Below, piece by piece: positions 22,313-29,136 of a stretch of 29,136 nucleotides of DNA. Origin of the DNA: Bacillota bacterium (GTDB taxonomy: Bacteria; Bacillota; Clostridia; Lachnospirales; Lachnospiraceae). How positions within the stretch are numbered: the first letter of the stretch is position 1; each line of letters starts with the position of its first letter. The translations under genes were made by a program, and so were the position numbers. Below the pieces are notes generated by a model that saw only the letters and a list, made by a program, of their open reading frames with translations, had not been told where the DNA came from and ran no database searches. The stretch lies in assembly GCA_023421075.1 (NCBI GenBank), contig JAEZUM010000068.1, forward strand, positions 1 to 29,136, given 5' to 3'.

Positions 22313-22487
22313 AAGTAATTATAATGGGTAGTATTATCTGCAGATGTGTTCCGTTAGAACGGACAATGGCTTCAATATGTTCGTATCAATCCTGACATAT
22401 GACTTATCATGTCAGGATTGATACGAACATAGAAGACGATGTCCGTGCGTCGGAATACATGTAGATATACTACCCATGTAATTACTT
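22313..22487. mobile_element. 175-bp palindromic element, MITE-like
   Basis: The stretch is one long imperfect inverted repeat. The inner 22 bp (22377-22398 with 22409-22430) pair perfectly around a 10-base loop. The outer arms continue with few mismatches through GGAC/GTCC to AAGTAATTA and TAATTACTT at the ends. TA flanks both ends, as expected for a Tc1/mariner-type target duplication. It contains no reading frame of note. It lies between two convergent gene ends, where it would also stop transcription from both sides. It accounts for more than half of the 324-base gap; the rest shows nothing. Confidence 0.6.
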
Positions 22488-22533
22488 TAAATATTATTTA
22501 ATGAGGGCTGCCATCATAATTGTTTCAACAGCC

Positions 22534-24855
22534 TTAACTAAGATGTTTTTTCTCGATTTCATCCATCTCAACCGGTCTGGAGAAATAGTACCCTTGTCCG
22601 ATATCACATCGGATTACCTTGAGATACTCCAGCTCCATACTACTCTCTATGCCCTCTGCTATAACATTCAGCATTAGTTCCTTACAGAGATTAATTATCG
22701 TAGACACAATTGTTTTCGCTTCTCGGCTGGAGGCAATATTCTGAACGAAGGATTTATCAATCTTTATACAATCAATTGGTAAGCGAACAATATAGCTCAA
22801 GGACGAATAACCGATTCCAAAGTCATCGATCGCAACGCGGAAGCCCATATTCCTTAAAAGCTGAAGCTTTTGAATGCTTTCCTCTACATTCTTAATGATA
22901 ATTCTCTCGGTTAACTCCAATTGTATGTAAGAAGGATCTACGTTATAGAGGCGAACAACCTCCATTAAGTCCGGAATAAATTTCCTTGTTTCGAAAGTTT
23001 TTGTTGAGATATTGATGGACAATAGCACTGGAGCAATATTCGAGTCCTTCCATTTCTTCAATTGCTTGCAGGCGGTCTCAATAACCCAGTAATCAATATC
23101 TATAATTGATCCGGCTTGTTCTGCTATATCAATAAATTGATCCGGGTATAGAAGTCCCTTATCCGGGTGGTTCCAACGAATCAAAGCCTCAATCTCTGCA
23201 ATCTTTTCATTTCCAAGATAGAATAAGGGCTGATAAACCAAGAAGAATTGGTTTTCTCGGATACCATGAATAATATCCGTCTGTAGCTCTAAGGACACCG
23301 TCAGCTTATGATAGATTTCCTTGTCATAATTTTGTATCTGGTTACTACCCTGGAATCTGGCATAATTCTTAGCATGGGTAACCGCCTTTAAAGGCTCTTC
23401 ATTTCTTGTATCCTCATTCCATTGGAAAAGACCTATACTGAACCGGATGTCGATGGATTTCCCGGATACCAGATAATTTTCTTTGATCTCATGAAGGATC
23501 TCCTGCGCCTTATTCTCCAGCTCCTCTAGCGTCACATTACTGTTGGCCAGTACCACAAATTCATCCCCTTTGTAACGATAAATCTGGTAATCCTCACTCA
23601 AACAGCAGAGTATTCTTCTGGCAACCTCACATAACATAATATCACCGGTGGTATATCCATAGGTTTCATTGATGTGGCTGAATTTATCGATTGCTACCAT
23701 AATCAGTGAAAAATCCGCTTTATCCTCACTCTGTTCCAGTGACAAAAGATTCTTCTCCAAAACATATTGATTTAATAAGGTTGTTAAAGGATCATATTGG
23801 GTCAGCGTCTTAATTTTATCCATCATACGATTAAAGCTCACGCCCAGTCTTCCTATTTCATCCTTGGATTTTCTGGTAAAACGAATCGTAAGATTACCCT
23901 TTGCACCAATGTAAAAAAGATGCTCCAATTCCAAGATCGGTTTTGAGAAACGACTGACAAAGAAATAAGCCACCAAGGAACTGATGAATAACGTAATACA
24001 AGCTACGATCAGGAATAATCTTCTGAGGCCATCGAGGCTTTTCAATGCTTCCTCTTCATTGGTACCGATATATATCTTCCAATCGGTGTTATCAATGGAT
24101 GCATACCCCATTAATATCTTATTCCCTCGAAAGGTATATTTACCATGACCAATCGAATTGGTGCCTGTTGAGCTGACAAACCGGGACAAGGAGGTATAAT
24201 TTTCATCCGTCTCTGCGATTTCGTACAGATTATACTTTTCTTTCATACTTTCATCATAGGGACGTGATATAAAAGAGCCCTCTTCGCTGATAATATATGC
24301 TCTTCCATTCTCACCATAGCCTCGAGACAGAGCATAATCGGATAGAAAACCAACATCCAACCTTGCAATCAATGCACCCTTAATAACTCCATCTTGTTGG
24401 ATCGGTGTTGCTACCATGATAACCGGTTGACTGGTCTTTCTGCTAATAATAACCTCCGAGAAGGCTATTTCCCCGGACAATGCCTGTTGAATGTAATCCC
24501 GGTCACTGAGATCCAAATATGAATCATCCAGGTAATGGGCAGTTCCAGTGATATCGACTACTGCTATATTCAAATAATAGGATATAATCTGATTTTGGAG
24601 AATGTCGCGCTGAGACTCCCAAATCATTCCTGACATCTGCTCCGCTTCCGCTAAGGTGGTCAAAGGACGTACAAACTGATTGATATAATTTGATAAATGG
24701 GAGGCTGATTCAGTAGCAACTCGTTCCACTGCATTGTTCACTTCTTCAATCAGAATATTTCGAAACCGTACATATCCACTGATTCCTAACGTTGAAACTA
24801 CGACTAATATGATCGCTAATGAAAATATCATTCCCTTTGTCTTAATGCTTCTCAT
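22534..24855 (-). CDS. Cache-HAMP-GGDEF-EAL cyclic di-GMP signalling protein
   Basis: A 773-residue membrane sensor. A transmembrane helix (about 10-28) and a second (about 278-300) enclose an extracellular Cache-type sensor. HAMP follows near 300-350. The GGDEF domain carries KGDEF instead of GGDEF near residue 428, so cyclase activity is doubtful though GTP binding may remain. The EAL domain looks complete: EAL near 555, ELTER, IDDFGIGYSSL near 676, IKIDKSF and AEGIES. The likely activity is hydrolysis of cyclic di-GMP to pGpG, controlled by an external signal. Start ATG follows GGGGAGA. It is monocistronic. Confidence 0.92.
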   Translation of the reverse strand: MRSIKTKGMIFSLAIILVVVSTLGISGYVRFRNILIEEVNNAVERVATESASHLSNYINQFVRPLTTLAEAEQMSGMIWESQRDILQNQIISYYLNIAVVDITGTAHYLDDSYLDLSDRDYIQQALSGEIAFSEVIISRKTSQPVIMVATPIQQDGVIKGALIARLDVGFLSDYALSRGYGENGRAYIISEEGSFISRPYDESMKEKYNLYEIAETDENYTSLSRFVSSTGTNSIGHGKYTFRGNKILMGYASIDNTDWKIYIGTNEEEALKSLDGLRRLFLIVACITLFISSLVAYFFVSRFSKPILELEHLFYIGAKGNLTIRFTRKSKDEIGRLGVSFNRMMDKIKTLTQYDPLTTLLNQYVLEKNLLSLEQSEDKADFSLIMVAIDKFSHINETYGYTTGDIMLCEVARRILCCLSEDYQIYRYKGDEFVVLANSNVTLEELENKAQEILHEIKENYLVSGKSIDIRFSIGLFQWNEDTRNEEPLKAVTHAKNYARFQGSNQIQNYDKEIYHKLTVSLELQTDIIHGIRENQFFLVYQPLFYLGNEKIAEIEALIRWNHPDKGLLYPDQFIDIAEQAGSIIDIDYWVIETACKQLKKWKDSNIAPVLLSINISTKTFETRKFIPDLMEVVRLYNVDPSYIQLELTERIIIKNVEESIQKLQLLRNMGFRVAIDDFGIGYSSLSYIVRLPIDCIKIDKSFVQNIASSREAKTIVSTIINLCKELMLNVIAEGIESSMELEYLKVIRCDIGQGYYFSRPVEMDEIEKKHLS

Positions 24856-24878
24856 TTGTTCTCCCCATACCCCTACTT

Positions 24879-24907
24879 ATATTATGCTGTCCCGGAATCC
24901 GTTCCAA
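24879..24907 (-). promoter_or_regulatory. Promoter of the GGDEF-EAL gene
   Basis: Minus strand: TTGGAA (24902-24907), 17 bases, TAATAT (24879-24884). Confidence 0.5.
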
Positions 24908-25031
24908 GACTATGGTGTAGCATTGCAAGTCAATATAATAAAAGCATTATTTCGTTTGTAAATACTAAATTAGCACTATTTATTAATTATAGAACATGAA
25001 ACAATTTGTGTCCATAGAAAAGATGAAAAAA

Positions 25032-25057
25032 GCATGACGATCGGAAGATCGTCATGC
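25032..25057 (-). terminator. Terminator of the O-acetylhomoserine sulfhydrylase gene
   Basis: GCATGACGATC and GATCGTCATGC pair perfectly over 11 bp with a four-base loop. On the minus strand TTTTTT follows. It begins 20 bases past the stop codon. Confidence 0.92.
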
Positions 25058-25076
25058 CTAAATTTTTGTGTTTCAA

Positions 25077-26351
25077 TTATACCTGTAAAAGCGCCTGATC
25101 AATATCCGCAATAATATCCTCAACATTCTCAATACCGATGGACATACGGATCAGGTCCGGTGTGATGCCTGCATCGATCAATTGTTGATCGGTCAGCTGA
25201 CGGTGCGTTGTACTTGCTGGATGCAACACCCCTGTTCGGGTATCTGCTACGTGGACTACAATCGCTGCAAGCTTTAAGCTATCCATGAATTTAACAGCAG
25301 CTTCTCTTCCTCCCTTTATACCATAAGAGATGACTCCACAGGAGCCCTGAGGCAGATATTTCATCGCTAGCTCATGATATTTATTGCTCTTTAGACCGGG
25401 ATAGTTCACCCAGGCAATCTTATCATTCTTCTCCAGATACTCAGCAATTTGTTGCGCATTGCTGCAATGTCTTTCCATTCTCAGATGTAAGGTCTCCAGA
25501 CCAAGATTTAATAAAAATGCATTATTCGGTGCCGGTGCAGCACCGAGATCTCTCATCAGCTGTACTCTAGCCTTAGTAATAAAAGCAGCCTTACCGCAAT
25601 CTCTAGTGTATACCATACCATGATAGGAAGCATCCGGAGTGGATAATCCGGGGAACTTACCGCTATCCCAGTTAAAGTTACCACTGTCTACAATAACACC
25701 GCCAAGGGCAACCGCATGGCCATCCATATATTTTGAGGTGGAATGTACGACAATATCAGCACCGAACTCGAAGGGTCTGCAATTAATCGGAGTAGCAAAG
25801 GTATTATCGACAAATAAAGGTAAACCGTTCTTATGAGCAAAGTCAGCAAGCTTTTCAATATCTGTAATGATCAAAGCCGGATTCGCAATTGTTTCAGCAA
25901 ATACCAATTTCGTATTTTCTCTAATCTCCTTCTGTAGTTCCTCAAAGGAAGCATCGGGATCAACGAAGGTTACTTCTATCCCCATTTTCTTCAAGGTTAC
26001 CGCAAAGAGATTGGTGGTTCCGCCATAAATTGTACTGGTCGAAATCATATGATCACCACTGCTGCATACATTAAGGACCGCGATCAGACTTGCTGCCTGG
26101 CCGCTAGAGGTACACATAGCACCAATACCACCTTCTAAGGAAGCGATCTTCTTCTCAACACAATCCACAGTCGGATTCGCCAGTCTGGTATAGAAAAAAC
26201 CTTCCTCCGTTAGATCAAACAGTCTTCCAACCTGTTCACTGGAATCATATTTGAAGGTAGTGCTCTGATAAATCGGTAATACTCTGGGTTCTCCATTCTT
26301 AGGCTCGTAGCCCTCCTGAATACATTTTGTCTCGATATGATAATTATTCAT
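25077..26351 (-). CDS. metY: O-acetylhomoserine sulfhydrylase
   Basis: PLP enzyme that makes homocysteine (or methionine) from O-acetylhomoserine and sulfide (or methanethiol). The 424-residue length and the family blocks fit the MetY branch of Cys/Met metabolism enzymes better than cystathionine synthases (~380 residues). These blocks include IYQSTTFKYDS, FYTRLANPTVD, the PLP-lysine region HSTSKYMDGH near residue 206, and DLGAAPAPNNAFLLNLGLETL. A methionine gamma-lyase activity cannot be excluded. The ATG chosen follows GGAGGG by eight bases; the frame extends 13 codons upstream. No SAM riboswitch is visible. The predicted ~135-base leader instead holds a copy of the hairpin repeat. Confidence 0.92.
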   Translation of the reverse strand: MNNYHIETKCIQEGYEPKNGEPRVLPIYQSTTFKYDSSEQVGRLFDLTEEGFFYTRLANPTVDCVEKKIASLEGGIGAMCTSSGQAASLIAVLNVCSSGDHMISTSTIYGGTTNLFAVTLKKMGIEVTFVDPDASFEELQKEIRENTKLVFAETIANPALIITDIEKLADFAHKNGLPLFVDNTFATPINCRPFEFGADIVVHSTSKYMDGHAVALGGVIVDSGNFNWDSGKFPGLSTPDASYHGMVYTRDCGKAAFITKARVQLMRDLGAAPAPNNAFLLNLGLETLHLRMERHCSNAQQIAEYLEKNDKIAWVNYPGLKSNKYHELAMKYLPQGSCGVISYGIKGGREAAVKFMDSLKLAAIVVHVADTRTGVLHPASTTHRQLTDQQLIDAGITPDLIRMSIGIENVEDIIADIDQALLQV

Positions 26352-26394
26352 AATATCCACCCTCCGTACCTTATATGTATTATTATTCAATTAA

Positions 26395-26468
26395 TATAAT
26401 AAAGCGTAGTGAGCATCTTACATGCTTGCTTGTAAAGATGCGATCGTAGCTGACGATCATGAATACGC
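26395..26468 (-). repeat. Hairpin repeat, copy 3 (reverse orientation)
   Basis: Diverged copy of the units at 9613 and 9702, read on the minus strand, alike from GCGTATTCATGATCG to the CTCACTACGC-TATTATA end. Its hairpin (26413-26441) keeps the stem although at least three pairs have changed on both sides. It lies inside the predicted metY leader. Confidence 0.8.
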
Positions 26469-26493
26469 ATTTATATTCATAATATTATAAGCA

Positions 26494-26522
26494 ATCATAT
26501 AACCTTGAACTATTTTTGTCAA
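26494..26522 (-). promoter_or_regulatory. Promoter of metY
   Basis: Minus strand: perfect TTGACA (26517-26522), 17 bases, TATGAT (26494-26499). Confidence 0.65.
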
Positions 26523-26551
26523 CTGAAAGCTACACGATATTCATTAGACTC

Positions 26552-26680
26552 TCATCTTAAGTCGTTTTGTTCCGATACATGATATTGCTTCGGTGTCATA
26601 CCCTTCATATCATGAATACCCGAAGAGCAGATCTTCCGCCCTGCTTCCTGGAATCCATAATTGCTTATTTCGAATCCCCC
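26552..26680 (-). pseudogene. Remnant of an AraC-family regulator C terminus
   Basis: A 43-codon open stretch (with stop) reads ISNYGFQEAG at its start and HDMKGMTPKQY towards its end. This is the spacing and wording of the second helix-turn-helix of AraC/XylS proteins (IAxxxGFxdxxYF-FKKxxGMTPxqYR). The middle, where YFxRVF should be, has decayed or shifted. A stop codon closes the frame upstream, and the thrS terminator begins 10 bases beyond the fragment, so no complete gene is possible. Adjacent DNA between 26523 and 26551 shows nothing further. Confidence 0.55.
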
Positions 26681-26689
26681 TTATACACA

Positions 26690-26728
26690 AAAAGAAAGAA
26701 AGTCCGATCTTGGGACTTTCTTTCTTTT
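26690..26728 (-). terminator. Terminator of thrS
   Basis: Sixteen perfectly paired bases (26690-26705 with 26713-26728) with a 7-base loop, rich in A on one arm and T on the other. It lies 87 bases beyond the thrS stop. On the minus strand the stem ends in a T-rich tail. Confidence 0.9.
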
Positions 26729-26815
26729 AAACATACCTCACATAACGCCTGCGAAACTTATATTCTTGAATACATTCTTCACAAGAAAGCTACGAAGCAA
26801 GCCTTTAGAAGCATA

Positions 26816-28777
26816 TTATTCTTTATTCTCTGTTACTTCGATCTTTCTGATTTCCTTGGTTCTGATTTCCTTACAGATATCATCGACAAAGGTGGCAAGA
26901 GGCTTCTGACCTTCATCTCCGAGGAAACGGCTTCTTACGGATACAACGCCTTCCTCCTCTTCCTTCTGGCCAACCACTAACATATAAGGAATACGGTCAA
27001 GTCTTGCTTCTCTGATCTTGTAACCGATCTTCTCCGCTCTCTCATCAACGGTTACGAGAACATTATTTTTCTGAAGCTCTTCCTTCACCTTCGTTGCATA
27101 ATCATGATATTTCTCAGAGATCGGTAATACTCTTACCTGCTCGGGACATAACCAGGTCGGGAATAAGCCTGCATATTTCTCAATCAACCAAGCAAGTGTT
27201 CTCTCATAGCAGCCCATGCTGGTTCTGTGAATGATATACGGACGAACCTTCTCGCCATTCTGATCCACATAATACATATCAAACTGCTCCGCGATCATTG
27301 CATCCCACTGAACTGTAATCATGGTATCCATCTTGCCATATACATTCTTTGCCTGAATGTCCACCTTGGGACCATAGAAAGCAGCTTCTCCCTCTTCCTC
27401 GTAGAAGGGAATCTCAAGCTCCGTTAATACCTTACGAATTCTTCCCTGTGTCTCTTCCCATACTTCAGCAGTACCGATGTATTTCTCTTTGTTGTTCGGA
27501 TCCCACTTAGAGAGGCGATAGGTGACATCATTCTCGACACCTAAGGTTCTTAAGCAATATCTTGCAAGGTCCAGACATCCCTTAAATTCCTCATCCATCT
27601 GATCAGGACGAACGATTAAGTGTCCTTCGGAGATGGTGAACTGACGTACTCGGGTTAAACCATGCATTTCGCCGGAATCCTCATTACGGAATAAGGTAGA
27701 AGTCTCACCATAGCGAAGAGGCAGATCACGGTAGGATTTCTGGCTGTTCTTATATACATAGTACTGGAAAGGACAGGTCATCGGACGAAGTGCAAATACT
27801 TCCTTATCCACCTTCTCATCACCAAGAACAAACATACCTTCCTTGTAATGATCCCAGTGACCGGAAATTTTGTAAAGATCACTCTTTGCCATCAAAGGAG
27901 TTCTGGTTCTTACATAACCACGACGCTCCTCCTCATCCTCAATCCATCTTTGAAGTGTCTGAAGTATTTTCGTACCCTTCGGCATTAACAATGGAAGCCC
28001 CTGACCGATTACATCTACCGTTGTGAACAATTCCATCTCACGTCCTAATTTATTGTGGTCACGCTTCTTAATATCCTCAAGGTAAACAAGATATTCCTCT
28101 AGCTCCGCATTCTTGGTATATGCCGTTCCGTATACTCTGGTTAGCATCTTATTCTTCTCGGAGCCTCTCCAGTAGGCACCGGAGGAGGAAATCAACTTAA
28201 AGGCTTTGATATTCTTCGTACTCATTAAGTGCGGTCCGGCACAAAGATCTACAAAATCACCCTGCTGATAGAAGGAAAGCTCTGCATCTACCGGAAGATC
28301 CTCGATCAGTTCAACCTTATAGGGCTCATTCTTGGACTGCATTAAGGCAATTGCTTCTGCGCGGGGAAGGGTAAAGCGAACCAGATCAGCACCCTCCTTA
28401 ATAATCTTCTTCATCTCTGCTTCCAGCGCATCGAGAGCTGCACGGTCAAAGGAAGGGGTGTCAAAATCATAGTAAAAACCGGTATCAATCGAGGGTCCGA
28501 TTGCAAGCTTTGCCTCCGGATATAATCTCTTTACTGCCTGTGCCAATACGTGAGAGGTTGTATGGCGATAGGCTGCCTTGCCTCCATCATCGTTGAAGGT
28601 CAATATATTTAAGTTGCAATCCTGATCCACGGTAGTTCGAAGATCCACCACCTTACCGTCTACTTCTCCGGCACAGGCCATTCTTGCCAAACCTTCGCTG
28701 ATATCAGCCGCAATTTCATACACACTCATTGCCTTGTCGTACTCTTTAAAAGAGCCGTCTTTTAATGTAATTTTCAT
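26816..28777 (-). CDS. thrS: Threonyl-tRNA synthetase
   Basis: Class II synthetase that charges tRNA-Thr, a cytoplasmic homodimer. The 653-residue length is standard. Residues 1-61 are the TGS domain. The editing domain follows, with the HTTSHVLAQAVK site near 72 and the SxxC-like region in the next 100 residues. The catalytic core has the zinc ligands Cys in MTCPFQ near 333, His in GEMHGLTRVRQF near 384 and His in IIHRTSMG near 514. The C-terminal anticodon domain carries VRVLPISEKY. Ribosome site AGAAAGGAG precedes the ATG. Expression is controlled by the T-box leader upstream. Confidence 0.98.
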   Translation of the reverse strand: MKITLKDGSFKEYDKAMSVYEIAADISEGLARMACAGEVDGKVVDLRTTVDQDCNLNILTFNDDGGKAAYRHTTSHVLAQAVKRLYPEAKLAIGPSIDTGFYYDFDTPSFDRAALDALEAEMKKIIKEGADLVRFTLPRAEAIALMQSKNEPYKVELIEDLPVDAELSFYQQGDFVDLCAGPHLMSTKNIKAFKLISSSGAYWRGSEKNKMLTRVYGTAYTKNAELEEYLVYLEDIKKRDHNKLGREMELFTTVDVIGQGLPLLMPKGTKILQTLQRWIEDEEERRGYVRTRTPLMAKSDLYKISGHWDHYKEGMFVLGDEKVDKEVFALRPMTCPFQYYVYKNSQKSYRDLPLRYGETSTLFRNEDSGEMHGLTRVRQFTISEGHLIVRPDQMDEEFKGCLDLARYCLRTLGVENDVTYRLSKWDPNNKEKYIGTAEVWEETQGRIRKVLTELEIPFYEEEGEAAFYGPKVDIQAKNVYGKMDTMITVQWDAMIAEQFDMYYVDQNGEKVRPYIIHRTSMGCYERTLAWLIEKYAGLFPTWLCPEQVRVLPISEKYHDYATKVKEELQKNNVLVTVDERAEKIGYKIREARLDRIPYMLVVGQKEEEEGVVSVRSRFLGDEGQKPLATFVDDICKEIRTKEIRKIEVTENKE

Positions 28778-28950
28778 ATAAAAAACTCCTTTCTGTTTTT
28801 TGATACACTTAATTAATGTTTAAGAGATTTTAATCTCCTCTTTCTAATTCACGCCTTAGCCTGAACCGTATCTACGTGCCATATCGGAATACATGCTTCA
28901 TAATTCTCCGAGAAGCCGGTATATTAGAATCGTCACCGAAATTTAGGTAT

Positions 28951-29136
28951 AAAAAAAACGCCTCACTTTCGATTGCACTTAAGACGATCGAAAGGGACGA
29001 GCGTATAACATACGTCGCGGTTCCACCCTTGTTGGTGTATAGCACCCACTTCATTAGATGATAACGGAATCACCGGACCGGATTGGGGTCACTCGGAGTT
29101 GGTCTTCCCATGCTTCATAATAAGATAATCGCACCA
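28951..29136 (-). promoter_or_regulatory. T-box leader of thrS (truncated by the window end)
   Basis: On the minus strand AGGGTGGAACCGCG (29016-29029) is the conserved T-box that pairs with the uncharged tRNA acceptor end. Downstream is the leader terminator: arms 28959-28973 and 28987-28999 followed by eight T (28951-28958). Part of stem I and the linker occupy 29040-29136, but the promoter and probably the specifier loop lie outside. The expected tRNA is Thr, inferred from the gene; the specifier codon could not be assigned. The remaining leader, 28778-28950, has a GAGAT/ATCTC hairpin but no other recognised element. Confidence 0.93.

Noticed and set aside
26352..26551. SAM riboswitch before metY
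   Set aside because: No SAM-I or SAM-II core could be found on the minus strand, and the predicted leader is short and occupied by the hairpin repeat.
26567..26980. A 137-codon plus-strand frame across the thrS end
   Set aside because: It runs antisense to the conserved thrS C terminus and through the thrS terminator, with no ribosome site. It is a shadow frame.

Overview
The window looks like chromosome from a low-GC anaerobic Firmicute, most likely a Lachnospiraceae/Clostridium cluster XIVa relative. The reasons are AT-rich intergenic DNA, strong AGGAGG-type ribosome sites, sigma-A promoters, a T-box leader on thrS, a bacterial-type tepA-ylzJ-ftsK/spoIIIE order, an fhs gene, an E. coli-type pyrB-pyrI pair and a clostridial-type Fe/Mn superoxide dismutase. 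This placement is inferred from gene content, not from a search. There are no rRNA, tRNA, CRISPR, prophage or intact transposase genes.

Layout. 1-3402: a GC-rich structured scrap, a terminator and a SWIM-SNF2 helicase (minus). 3403-4306: a 0.9 kb gap that is not empty. It holds an orphan minus-strand transcription unit with a near-consensus promoter, three degenerate ~60-bp repeats and a strong terminator, then the pyrB promoter. 4307-5649: pyrB-pyrI (plus), overlapping. 5811-7464: a metallophosphoesterase and a superoxide dismutase (minus). 7465-7809: a small plus-strand unit with promoter, 27-codon ORF and hairpin. 7810-9480: fhs (minus). 9481-9933: two copies of a hairpin repeat whose third copy lies at 26.4 kb. 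9934-10578: HAD phosphatase (plus). 10659-13466: a three-gene minus operon with two different RimK-like ATP-grasp ligases and an MccF-like S66 carboxypeptidase. 13718-17560: tepA, ylzJ and ftsK/spoIIIE (minus, the same order as in Bacillus subtilis). 17677-18669: an aromatic-acid-exporter-like membrane protein (minus). 18889-22209: WYL regulator, GyrI-like protein, YoaP-like acetyltransferase and SPL-type radical SAM protein (plus), with the same palindromic operator in front of the first two. 22210-22533: a 175-bp near-perfect palindrome resembling a MITE. 22534-24855: a Cache-HAMP-GGDEF-EAL protein. 25077-26351: O-acetylhomoserine sulfhydrylase. 26552-26680: a remnant of an AraC-family regulator. 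26816-29136: thrS with its T-box leader, cut by the window edge.

Most genes are housekeeping: pyrimidine synthesis, one-carbon metabolism, sulfur amino acids, threonyl-tRNA charging and chromosome segregation. The parts most worth a second look are the orphan repeat transcript at 3.6-4.06 kb, the ligase/peptidase operon, the WYL operator pair, the covarying hairpin repeat family and the long palindrome. None of these can be proved from the sequence alone. Each finding names the computation or experiment that would settle it.
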